Assembly: GCF_002142215.1 (NCBI RefSeq) | Contig: NZ_NAST01000016.1 | Coordinates: 1 to 64,000, forward strand | Length of the DNA: 64,000 nucleotides | Direction of reading: 5' to 3' | DNA from: Gilliamella sp. N-G2 | Lineage (GTDB): Bacteria; Pseudomonadota; Gammaproteobacteria; Enterobacterales; Orbaceae | Shown here: piece after piece, positions 47,214-56,828 of the stretch | Layout of the letters: each line of letters begins with the position of its first letter | How positions within the stretch are numbered: the first letter of the stretch is position 1 | The notes under the pieces: model-generated | The model's input: only the letters and a program-made list of their open reading frames with translations | What the model was told of the DNA's origin: nothing | The model's database searches: none | Translations under genes and position numbers: made by a program

Positions 47214-48038
47214 TTAAAATACGCCAAGTACTACACCAACTGCTGCGATTGCAGTCAAAATTAAGATGACTTTGGTTGCAGACATTTGTTTTGCTGAGAC
47301 TAACCACCATGCCAATAACACCATGGATAATGGAAGTATTTTTGGAAAGATGCCATCAAGTACACTTTGTAATGATCGCATGCTTTCTCCCATCGGAATT
47401 TCCAATACTGAATTAAGTACAATATTACCGGCAGCTAAACCACCAACCACCATAATACCAAGTATGTTAAATGCGTCGGTGATCCGTTTGACGTTATCAC
47501 CAATAATATTATCAATTGCATTAACGCCTAATTTATAACCGTAATGGAAGCTAAGATAGGAAATTAAAGGACCTAAAATACCATAAGATAAAATATAGAA
47601 AATAGGGCCTATAGCATTACCTCCTGCTGCCATTCCCATAGCAATTGATAACAAAATTGGCACAATAATACCTTGAATTAATGAATCTCCAATTCCAGCT
47701 AAAGGGCCCATTAGTGTCGCTTTAATATTTACAGGTAGTTCTTCTGGAACATTTTTGCCTAAAGCGATCTCTTCTTCCATTGACGCAACAATACCGTTAA
47801 TAATTTGACCGGTTTGTGGTTCAGTATTATAAAACATAGAATGTCTAACTAATAAACGGCGTTTTGCTTCAGGATCATTCTTATAATATTTTTCGGCAAA
47901 AGGGATATAGGAAAAAGCCCAAGCATGTGCTTGTAATTTTTCATAGCTCATTGATGATAAATGAGTAAAGCCCCAACGATACCAAATTTGGCGTAATTCT
48001 CGTTTTGTTAAACGTTGTTCCTCAATTAATTTATCCAT
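47214..48038 (-). CDS. PTS mannose/fructose/sorbose-family IID component
   Basis: This 274-residue IID membrane subunit resembles ManZ: KRELRQIWYRWGFTHLSSMSYEKLQAHAW, SMEEEIALGKNVPEELPVNIKATLMGPLAGIGDSLIQG, and C-terminal hydrophobic segments. It works with IIC to move the sugar across the inner membrane while IIB phosphorylates it. It is the last gene of the IIA-IIB-IIC-IID operon (14-base gap after IIC). The true sugar is not determined by sequence; mannose, fructose or a deoxy-sugar are all open. Confidence 0.93.
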   Translation of the reverse strand: MDKLIEEQRLTKRELRQIWYRWGFTHLSSMSYEKLQAHAWAFSYIPFAEKYYKNDPEAKRRLLVRHSMFYNTEPQTGQIINGIVASMEEEIALGKNVPEELPVNIKATLMGPLAGIGDSLIQGIIVPILLSIAMGMAAGGNAIGPIFYILSYGILGPLISYLSFHYGYKLGVNAIDNIIGDNVKRITDAFNILGIMVVGGLAAGNIVLNSVLEIPMGESMRSLQSVLDGIFPKILPLSMVLLAWWLVSAKQMSATKVILILTAIAAVGVVLGVF

Positions 48039-48052
48039 TTTAGTTCTCCTTT

Positions 48053-48883
48053 TTAAAACAAATCATCATCTTCAAAAACATCTGAATTTGATGAATTTGT
48101 TTCTTTAATTGGTGTTGTTGCCGATTTATTGCTTGCAATAAAGTATAAGTAAGCAACTAAAGCGGAGATGAATACTAGTGCTATCATACTTAACCCTGCA
48201 AAAGCTAATAACACGAAACCAGCGAAGAAAAAGATCAGCTGAATTTTCGATTTAATCACGATATTCATAAGCATAGCGATACCTAATGCAGGGAGTACAC
48301 CACCTAGCACTGAGATAATCTTGGTAATAACTTCAGGAACATTAGCTAATAACCATTCAACTAAACCAGAGCCAAAATAGATCGCTAAAAAGACTGGAAC
48401 GGCACGTAATAAGAATGTTGTAACTTGAGGATAAAATAGATGATTTAGAACGATACCTCGGGTATTGTTAGTTTCAGCTGCATGTTGTGCTTTATTATTC
48501 CAGAACGAGTATAATGCCATTCGAGTATTGTAAAATATCAAACCGAAAGTCTGGCCCAATAAAACTGAAAGCGTTACCGCAACAGCAGGATCTTTAGTTG
48601 TGGCAAGTGCTAAACCAATTCCACCATAAGCTGCATAGGTTATTTCACTATTTGTTGCCCCTCCAGTTGATAAATTTGCAATAAAAACAGCTTGTACCGC
48701 TAAACCACACAATACACCAGCTTGTACATCACCAAAGGCTAAACCAACTAATAACCCAGCAACTAGCGGCCTACCAACTATATAAAAACCACCTGACATA
48801 CCAAAAAGCCATGGTGATTCAATCGCGCCTAAGTAACAAAATATCCCTGTTAATAAAGCGGGAATAAAAAGAGTTGTTTCCAT
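48053..48883 (-). CDS. PTS mannose/fructose/sorbose-family IIC component
   Basis: This 276-residue channel subunit resembles ManY/SorA-type IIC. About eight hydrophobic helices include ALLTGIFCYLGAIESPWLFG, GLAFGDVQAGVLCGLAVQAVFIAN, TGGATNSEITYAAYGGIGLALATTKDPAVAV and LGGVLPALGIAMLMNIVIK. The C terminus has a charged Ser/Asp/Glu tail that is unusual for the family but not unknown. It sits between the IIB and IID genes. Confidence 0.93.
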   Translation of the reverse strand: METTLFIPALLTGIFCYLGAIESPWLFGMSGGFYIVGRPLVAGLLVGLAFGDVQAGVLCGLAVQAVFIANLSTGGATNSEITYAAYGGIGLALATTKDPAVAVTLSVLLGQTFGLIFYNTRMALYSFWNNKAQHAAETNNTRGIVLNHLFYPQVTTFLLRAVPVFLAIYFGSGLVEWLLANVPEVITKIISVLGGVLPALGIAMLMNIVIKSKIQLIFFFAGFVLLAFAGLSMIALVFISALVAYLYFIASNKSATTPIKETNSSNSDVFEDDDLF

Positions 48884-48907
48884 AATTTTTCCCTCTAAAT
48901 ATGAAAG

Positions 48908-49399
48908 TTATAAAGTGTCATATTTCTTTTTCATTACATTCCAATTTTTAGCTTCATCATCTGGCAATAATTGAAATTCAATTTTAATTCCTTGACTTTC
49001 AATGTAATCAAATGCTTTATAATCATTCTCATCAATGGCAACAGTTCGTCCTAATACTTTTGCTCCTGTTCGAGTATTCATACAGCCAATATTTAAAGTT
49101 GATGGCAATTTAGCACCCGCTTTTAACAATTTTTCAAATGTTTGTGGTGAATCACTAATTAAAAAAAAGTTTTTATTTGACTCTGTACCTTGTTTTATTT
49201 TCTCCACACCTTGTTCTACTGTGTAAATACCAATTTTTAATGTTCCTGCAGCCGCTTTTAATACCCGCTTGCGTAACTCATCTGAAGCGATATTGTCACC
49301 TACTACAAGGATGCCATCGACAGGTCTGACTTTTGTCCAACGCGTCATGATTTGACCATGAATAACACGATCATCGACTCTGGTTAATGTAATTGCCAT
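48908..49399 (-). CDS. PTS mannose/fructose/sorbose-family IIB component
   Basis: This 163-residue IIB protein has the phospho-acceptor His14 in RVDDRVIHGQ and later NIGCMNTRTGAKVLGRTVAIDEND. It takes phosphate from the separate IIA protein and passes it to the sugar during transport. Having IIA and IIB as separate proteins is unlike E. coli ManX (fused IIAB) and like Firmicutes-type or Aga-type systems. The gene sits 24 bases after IIA and 24 bases before IIC. Confidence 0.93.
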   Translation of the reverse strand: MAITLTRVDDRVIHGQIMTRWTKVRPVDGILVVGDNIASDELRKRVLKAAAGTLKIGIYTVEQGVEKIKQGTESNKNFFLISDSPQTFEKLLKAGAKLPSTLNIGCMNTRTGAKVLGRTVAIDENDYKAFDYIESQGIKIEFQLLPDDEAKNWNVMKKKYDTL

Positions 49400-49426
49400 A
49401 CTTATTCACTCCTATCGTTTCACTAA

Positions 49427-49852
49427 TTAAAAATCTAAATCTTCACTACTATTTTCGGTTATTGGTGCAATGGATATTGAGGCTTGACCTGCTTCCAGAA
49501 TTGAATTAATAGCTTCATCTATATTTGGCTCATTAATTATTGTTGCAGCTTGAATTAACATTGATAAATTTAATCCAGCCATAAGATAAACTTTATTTGG
49601 ATTGGCCAGCATATAACGGAAAGTTTCGTTATAAGGTGTACCCCCCATGATGTCACTTAAAACAATGACAATTTCATTTTTCATTGTTTGTTCATCTAAC
49701 ACGGTTGTTAATCTTGATGAAAAGTCGCTAATTCCCTTATCGTCAAGTTTGACAGAGATAAATTGAGATATATCACCCGCAATCATTTGATAACTTGATA
49801 ATATCCCTTCGCATAATTCGCCGTGAGAAGTAACTACTATTTTCATTTGCAA
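49427..49852 (-). CDS. PTS mannose/fructose/sorbose-family IIA component
   Basis: This 141-residue IIA protein receives phosphate from HPr on His10 in KIVVTSHGELCEGILSSYQMI. SDIMGGTPYNE is the second conserved block. It is the first gene of the four-gene PTS operon. A divergent gap of 175 bases to the deoC-like gene holds a candidate GntR half-site and a CRP-like site. The C terminus SSEDLDF is acidic. Confidence 0.93.
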   Translation of the reverse strand: MQMKIVVTSHGELCEGILSSYQMIAGDISQFISVKLDDKGISDFSSRLTTVLDEQTMKNEIVIVLSDIMGGTPYNETFRYMLANPNKVYLMAGLNLSMLIQAATIINEPNIDEAINSILEAGQASISIAPITENSSEDLDF

Positions 49853-49883
49853 GTCCCTCTTAAAATATTATTTAAATATATAT

Positions 49884-49891
49884 TTACATAT
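49884..49891 (-). promoter_or_regulatory. Candidate GntR half-site upstream of PTS operon
   Basis: TTACATAT on the plus strand is ATATGTAA on the minus strand, the same half-site that forms the perfect palindrome before deoC. It lies 32 bases before the IIA start codon. The surrounding ATAT sequence is AT-rich, so chance similarity is possible. Confidence 0.4.
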
Positions 49892-49934
49892 TTATTTTTT
49901 AAAAAAAATATATTAAGAGTTATTTTTAATGAAA

Positions 49935-49950
49935 CGAGATGTTTATCACA
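49935..49950. promoter_or_regulatory. Candidate CRP-cAMP site between PTS and deoC genes
   Basis: CGAGA-TGTTTA-TCACA matches TGTGA-N6-TCACA at eight of ten positions, including all five of the right half. It lies between the divergent genes and could serve either promoter. It is a pattern match only. Confidence 0.35.
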
Positions 49951-49993
49951 TATTCCATCTATTTTAATTGACGATAAATAAATTTTATTTAAA

Positions 49994-50009
49994 ATATGTA
50001 ATTACATAT
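49994..50009. promoter_or_regulatory. Perfect palindrome, candidate GntR operator
   Basis: ATATGTAATTACATAT is a perfect 16-bp palindrome 18 bases before the deoC-like start. Its half-site ATATGTAA recurs upstream of the PTS IIA gene and upstream of the GntR regulator gene itself. HutC-type GntR regulators bind such palindromes, so this is the strongest candidate operator. Confidence 0.55.
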
Positions 50010-50027
50010 AAGATTGAGGTAAAAAAT

Positions 50028-50738
50028 ATGAAAAATTATTCATTACGAGATTTAAGTCGACTTATTGATCACACTAATTTAAAACCAGACGCAACAACGG
50101 CCATGATGAAAAAGCTATGTCAGGAAGCTATTGACTACCATTTTAAGATGGTTGCAATCAATCAAGTTCAGTCAAAATTGTGTGCTGACCTACTGAAAGA
50201 TACTGATGTAGATATTGGTGCAGCGATAGCATTTCCATTAGGCCAAACAACGATAGAATCAAAATGCTTTGAAACGAAAAATGCAATTGAAATTGGGGCA
50301 ACTGAAATTGATTACGTAATTAATATTTCTGAATTAAAGGCGGGAAATTTAAATTATATTGAACGGGAAATGTCAGAAATCGTTAAGATTTGTCGTCAAT
50401 ATAATGTTACATCAAAAGTCATTTTTGAAAATTGTTATTTAACCGATGAAGAAAAAATAGCACTTTGCCAAATTGCAGTTAAAGTTAAACCAGATTTTAT
50501 AAAAACATCAACAGGATTTGGCCCTTCTGGGGCGACACTTGAAGATGTTAAATTAATGAAGCAACATGTAGGCGATGTTGTAAAAGTGAAAGCAGCTGGC
50601 GGTATTCGTAGTGCTGATACATTTAAAAAGATGATTGCAGCGGGGGCAGAACGAATCGGAACAAGCGCCGGTATTGCAATTATTGAAGAGATAAAAAAAG
50701 ATTTACAAACAACACAAGAGCAAACAATCAAAATTTAA
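50028..50738 (+). CDS. deoC: Deoxyribose-phosphate aldolase-like protein
   Basis: This 236-residue class I aldolase resembles DERA, which splits 2-deoxyribose 5-phosphate into acetaldehyde and glyceraldehyde 3-phosphate. Start [19 protein letters not shown] with Asp95, [14 protein letters not shown] with Schiff-base Lys159, [15 protein letters not shown] with Lys188 and GTSAG are all as expected. The usual CVNP segment reads VAINQVQS. I chose ATG 50028 with TTGAGGT upstream; a longer frame adds 20 odd residues. It is divergent from the PTS operon and convergent with the GntR gene. The E. coli deo partners deoA, deoB and deoD are absent. Confidence 0.87.
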   Translation: MKNYSLRDLSRLIDHTNLKPDATTAMMKKLCQEAIDYHFKMVAINQVQSKLCADLLKDTDVDIGAAIAFPLGQTTIESKCFETKNAIEIGATEIDYVINISELKAGNLNYIEREMSEIVKICRQYNVTSKVIFENCYLTDEEKIALCQIAVKVKPDFIKTSTGFGPSGATLEDVKLMKQHVGDVVKVKAAGGIRSADTFKKMIAAGAERIGTSAGIAIIEEIKKDLQTTQEQTIKI

Positions 50739-50760
50739 ACTTTAATATTTTTGTTGATTA

Positions 50761-50790
50761 ATATACCCACTCATTAGTGGGTATATTTAT
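50761..50790. terminator. Terminator between deoC and the GntR gene
   Basis: ATATACCCACT and AGTGGGTATAT form a perfect 11-pair stem with a four-base loop, followed by TTATTAT. It sits between convergent genes and could serve both. Confidence 0.75.
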
Positions 50791-50794
50791 TATA

Positions 50795-51523
50795 TTAGCT
50801 GGAATGATTTAACTCAAAGATAAATGAATTAATATCACCACGATATTTAGATATTGAATATTCGATTGGAGTTCGATCGTGGCTATATCCAATAGAATGG
50901 AAATAGAAAATAGGATCTCCTTCTTCAATATCTAATAAATCACTAGTTGTTTCATCGGCTTTTAATACATCTAATTTTCGACGTATTTGGAGAATTGGAA
51001 AATTCATTTTTTCTAAAACTGAATACAGTTTTTCTTGTTTAAAGTCATTATCTAAAAAATTAGGCAATGCTTTTACTGGCAAATAAGTTGTTACTAGTAC
51101 TATTGGCTTGTTTTCGGCATAACGTAGACGCACTAATTTGTACACAGAATCAAATTCATTGATGTCTAAATGTTTGGCAATATCAAAGGTCGCTTTATCT
51201 AATTTAAAGGTTAAAACTTTTGTTTTAGGGTGAAGTCCCTTGCGATTCATTTCAGAATCATAACTTTCGATAATATGGGTAAATTCTTGATTAATCTTTT
51301 GTTGCTTAACTATTGTTCCTCGACGTTTGCGACGTTCAAGGTATCCATCGTTGACCAAAAACTGAATAGCTTGGCGAACAGTTGGTCGACTGACTTGATA
51401 AATATCTGTTAATTCAGATTCTTTAGGAATTAATTGTCCTTCAGCATATTCACCTGACTTGATTTTTTTTAATAAATCTTGCTGAATAAACAAATGACGT
51501 GGAATTTTATTATTAGAATCCAT
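50795..51523 (-). CDS. GntR/HutC-family transcriptional regulator
   Basis: This 242-residue regulator has an N-terminal winged helix at about residues 10-75 (QQDLLKKIKSGEYAEGQLIPKESELTDIYQVSRPTVRQAIQFLVND) and a C-terminal UTRA ligand-binding domain (residues ~95-235, with LVRLRYAENKPIVLVTTYLP and YRGDINSFIFEL). HutC-group members usually sense a phosphorylated sugar. Position between deoC and manA, and shared half-sites upstream of its own gene, the PTS operon and deoC, suggest it controls this locus. The effector is unknown. Confidence 0.9.
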   Translation of the reverse strand: MDSNNKIPRHLFIQQDLLKKIKSGEYAEGQLIPKESELTDIYQVSRPTVRQAIQFLVNDGYLERRKRRGTIVKQQKINQEFTHIIESYDSEMNRKGLHPKTKVLTFKLDKATFDIAKHLDINEFDSVYKLVRLRYAENKPIVLVTTYLPVKALPNFLDNDFKQEKLYSVLEKMNFPILQIRRKLDVLKADETTSDLLDIEEGDPIFYFHSIGYSHDRTPIEYSISKYRGDINSFIFELNHSS

Positions 51524-51549
51524 GATGCTTATTTTTAATTATTATATTA

Positions 51550-51581
51550 ATACATATTAATATATTAGTGTAAATATGTAA
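51550..51581. promoter_or_regulatory. Candidate GntR sites upstream of the GntR gene
   Basis: ATACATAT at 51550-51557 and ATATGTAA at 51574-51581 are inverted half-sites like those of the deoC palindrome, here spaced by 16 bases. They lie just upstream of the regulator's start, as expected for autoregulation. AT-richness makes chance hits possible. Confidence 0.4.
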
Positions 51582-51633
51582 AATAACCACATTTAACTTA
51601 TTAAAAAATTTAATTTTTATTTTCATCCAAAAG

Positions 51634-52821
51634 CTAATCAAATGCTTTAGCTAATACACCTAAACCTTGATAATGATATACATCAGTTTGGTAAGCGATT
51701 AAAGCGGATTCACCTTTGTGTAAAGTTAATGATTGTGATTCAGTTGATAAGGAGATTTTTCCATCAAGACATAACACAATCTGTGCACTATCTACTTGTT
51801 CACTATGCAAATTTTGGTCACTTTTTATGATCTCAAATTTAAAATCATCAACCGGTACGGGAAAATCAATTTTATTATCTTTGATAATTGGTTTAATTAA
51901 TAGTTGATTTAACGCCATACTTTCAAAATTAGTATTATTAATTAGTTCTAAACTATCAATATATTTATGGGTGAGGCCAGCTCTTAATACATTGTCGGAA
52001 TTAGCCATAATCTCTAGACCGGTACCAGATAGGTAGGCATGCGGTGTTTTGGCTGATAGAAACATAGCTTGTCCTGGTTTCAGTTCAATTACATTTAATA
52101 ATAATGGCATGAATAAACCAATATCATCAGAATAATCTTTAGCTAGAGTCTTAATGGTTAAATAGGGTTCGTCATTGAATGTACTGATTTTCATCAAGAG
52201 CTGTTTAATTAACGAGGTCTTTGTTTGAGTCGGAAGAGTTAATAAGTATTCAAAAAAATGTTTTAATTGGTCAGGATGACGGTTGTTTTTTAATTGTGAT
52301 ATTGGGATAGTTAAATCGGATAAGGCAATTTTTTCAAACAACATGATAATTTCATCAATAGCACGGAATGAACGCATAGCTTTGAATGGAGTTAATGCAT
52401 AAATAAGTTCAGGCTTATGATTGGGATCTTTATAATTTCGATTGGGTGCATCACTAGCAATACCTTGTTGGTTCTCTTTTGCAAAGCCAATTTTAGCATT
52501 TTCCAATGTTGGGTGGACTTGAATAGATAATGCTTTGTTTGCTGAGAGAATTTTGAATAAAAAGGGGAGTGAACCAAAATGCTGAAAGGTTTTATTACCT
52601 AAAATTTTCTGTGGATTGTCTTTTATTAACTTATCAATCCTTATTTTGCCTAGCTTTTCATCAATTGCTAAAGAGCAACCAAGCGGATGCATGCCCATCC
52701 AAATTTCAGCCATAGGCTCCGACGTCGGATTGGGAATAGCAAATAAATTGGTTATGCCATCGATACTACCCCAATCATAATGCTTGATAGTATTGTCTAG
52801 TTTCCATATAGTTTGGTTCAT
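51634..52821 (-). CDS. manA: Mannose-6-phosphate isomerase, class I
   Basis: This 395-residue zinc enzyme interconverts mannose 6-phosphate and fructose 6-phosphate. Motifs are KHYDWGSIDGITNLF, AEIWMGMHPLGCSLA, LFKILSANKALSIQVHPT (zinc ligands), DPNHKPELIYALTPFKAMRSF and KTPHAYLSGTGLEIMANSDNVLRAGLTHKYID. Length is normal. It lies upstream of, and on the same strand as, the GntR gene, with a 110-base gap. I see no ATATGTAA site in front of it, so it may lie outside that regulon. With a mannose-family PTS it could complete mannose entry into glycolysis. Confidence 0.96.
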   Translation of the reverse strand: MNQTIWKLDNTIKHYDWGSIDGITNLFAIPNPTSEPMAEIWMGMHPLGCSLAIDEKLGKIRIDKLIKDNPQKILGNKTFQHFGSLPFLFKILSANKALSIQVHPTLENAKIGFAKENQQGIASDAPNRNYKDPNHKPELIYALTPFKAMRSFRAIDEIIMLFEKIALSDLTIPISQLKNNRHPDQLKHFFEYLLTLPTQTKTSLIKQLLMKISTFNDEPYLTIKTLAKDYSDDIGLFMPLLLNVIELKPGQAMFLSAKTPHAYLSGTGLEIMANSDNVLRAGLTHKYIDSLELINNTNFESMALNQLLIKPIIKDNKIDFPVPVDDFKFEIIKSDQNLHSEQVDSAQIVLCLDGKISLSTESQSLTLHKGESALIAYQTDVYHYQGLGVLAKAFD

Positions 52822-53595
52822 TTTCGCATCCTTTTAAAATTTTTTATCGCAGTAATCTCCACTAGATATAACATAACTATACACTTGATATAATAACTTT
52901 CAATCAGTAATAAACAACATTTCAGAATTCACTTATTAATCTGATTCTTAAGACATTAATTTAGATTAATCAATAAAAGTATTTAGATTTTATACCAATA
53001 ATTTAATGCTTATCTTAGTAGTAAATGTCATTTATTTCTATCGGCTAAAAAAAGGAATCAACTGTTTCATTAGCAGTCAGTTTAATCATGATTGTAGATT
53101 CTGTTTTCACAATTGGTTTTAATAATATTCGCCTTTGAAATATTACTATTTTTTTCAGATAAAAAAGGGTAAAGACAGAGTTATTTTTCTTAATGACTTT
53201 ATAATTATGATAAATCGCAATAGCTATTTAACTTTAAGCAATCAGGCTATGGTGGATAGATCACAAAATTAAATTATGGAATGATTAGTGGGTTTAGCGA
53301 GATTTATCATTTTAAAAATCATTTTTCACCAACAAGTGAAAGCTTTCATTAATATGGTTTTGGTCGATTTATTCTTGAATATCTAAAAATATTAAATCAT
53401 TTTGAAACTAATAAATAGAAAATTGGTAATACATGTAGTCATTATTTAAAGAGACAATTAATTATTTAATACCAATATGTTGTTATTCATTGATTAATTT
53501 AGCTTCGTCATAAATAAGTCGGAACTGTATTTTACAGGCAATTAAGTATATAATGCCGAGCTAATTCATTTAATCATTAGCAAAAATACAGAGTT
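52822..53595. other. 774-bp gap between manA and prfA
   Basis: This divergent gap is AT-rich and without a confident gene. Near 53205-53420 the plus strand gives fragments that resemble an AraC-type C terminus, such as SYLTLSNQAMVDRSQ in one frame and SGFSEIYHFKNHF in another, broken by stops. This could be a decayed regulator. In E. coli hemA stands directly before prfA; it is missing here. The prfA promoter must lie in the last ~100 bases. Confidence 0.35.
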
Positions 53596-54677
53596 ATGAA
53601 ACCTTCAATTATCAGTAAGTTGGAAACGCTACAAGAGCGTTATGAAGAGGTTCAAGCATTACTATCTGATGCAGCGGTTATAGCCGATCAAAACCGATTT
53701 CGTACCCTTTCAAAAGAATATGCACAGTTAACCGATGTGGTTAAATGCTTTGCTAATTGGAAGCAAACACAAGAAGATATTGAAACTGCCAAAATGATGC
53801 TTTCTGATCCGGAAATGAGTGAAATGGCTCAAGAAGAATTAAACGAAGCATTAAGCCAAGTAGAGCAGCAAGAAAAACAATTACAAGTTCTATTGTTACC
53901 TAAAGATCCAAATGATGATTATAACTGTTTTGTTGAAGTGCGCGCTGGTACTGGTGGTGATGAAGCAGCAATTTTTGCTGGTGATTTAGCGAGAATGTAT
54001 ACCAGATATGCTGAATCTCGTAATTGGCGTGTCGAAATCATGAGTTCAAATGATGGAGAACATGGCGGATATAAAGAAGTTATCATGTTAGTAAGTGGTG
54101 ATGGTGTATATGGACAGTTAAAATTCGAATCTGGTGGTCACCGAGTTCAACGTGTACCAGAGACTGAATCACAAGGACGAATTCACACTTCGGCTTGTAC
54201 TGTTGCTGTTTTACCAGAAATTCCAGAAGCTGAAATGCCAGAAATCAATCCTGCAGATTTGAAAATTGATACTTATCGATCATCAGGGGCTGGTGGTCAG
54301 CATGTTAATACTACTGATTCAGCAATTCGTATTACCCATATTCCAACTGGAATTGTAGTTGAATGTCAGGATGAACGTTCACAGCACAAAAATAAAGCTA
54401 AGGCGATGTCAGTATTAGCTGCCCGTATTCAAGATGCTGAAATGCGTAAACGTCAACAAGAGGAAGCGTCAACCAGACGTAACTTATTAGGTTCTGGTGA
54501 TCGCTCAGATCGTATTCGAACTTATAACTATCCTCAAGGCCGAGTTACTGATCATCGTATTAATCTTACTATTTATCGTCTAGATGAGGTTATGGAAGGT
54601 AAATTGGATATGTTGATTGAACCAATTGTACAAGAATATCAAGCAGATCAACTTGCAGCTTTATCGGAACAGGATGA

Positions 54678-54681
<4 letters not shown>
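53596..54681 (+). CDS. prfA: Peptide chain release factor 1
   Basis: This 361-residue RF1 recognises UAA and UAG stop codons. An N-terminal coiled region is followed by the codon-recognition PXT-type segment and the GGQ motif in [20 protein letters not shown], where PrmC methylates the Gln. [37 protein letters not shown] and [15 protein letters not shown] match E. coli RF1. It overlaps prmC by four bases. Confidence 0.97.
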
Positions 54682-56386
<1,705 letters not shown>

Positions 56387-56411
56387 TTTAAGTTCAATAT
56401 GACTAATTATT

Positions 56412-56442
56412 AAGAGAAATGCTATGCATTTCTCTTTTTTTT
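56412..56442 (+). terminator. Terminator after kdsA
   Basis: AAGAGAAATGC and GCATTTCTCTT form a perfect 11-pair stem with a three-base loop, followed by eight T residues. Confidence 0.92.
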
Positions 56443-56828
56443 GCCTGTTTTTTATCAACGACTTGCTTTTAATTATTACTCTTTGCTAATTCCTTTCTTA
56501 ATATCATCGTCATGTCATCACCCCAAAAGTTATAAAAAATGATTAATTTATTCTGTAAAAAAAGTGTGGAGAATTTCACAAAAAAAAACCAAATTTTTAA
56601 TTTTTTGGTGATTTTGATCACGAATTAAGATCATTTAATTCGCGGACTAAAATATGTTTATGTATTATAAAAATGCATATTTACCTTATCTCCACTTTGA
56701 ATATGTTAAGTAAATATTGTCTAAACAACAATTAAAAGCAGTTGAAAATTTAGTTTAACTTATAAAAACCAATCAAAAGTTGGCAATTTTAATGCTCGTT
56801 TACACAGCCTAATTTTAGGGAAGCAACT
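56443..56828. other. Intergenic region kdsA-chiP
   Basis: This 386-bp AT-rich region carries the promoter region of the chitoporin operon. A CRP-like site is at 56607-56622. The following TTTAATTCGCGGACTAAAA has partial symmetry and could be examined as a NagC-type site, which I do not assert. No ORF is seen. Confidence 0.45.
56607..56622. promoter_or_regulatory. Candidate CRP-cAMP site upstream of chiP
   Basis: GGTGA-TTTTGA-TCACG matches TGTGA-N6-TCACA at eight of ten positions and is embedded in T- and A-rich flanks. It lies about 215 bases before the chiP start. Catabolite control of chitin-oligosaccharide uptake would be reasonable. Confidence 0.45.

Noticed and set aside
56633-56655. 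NagC-type operator upstream of chiP
   Set aside because: TTTAATTCGCGGACTAAAA has only partial symmetry with NagC sites; too weak to assert.
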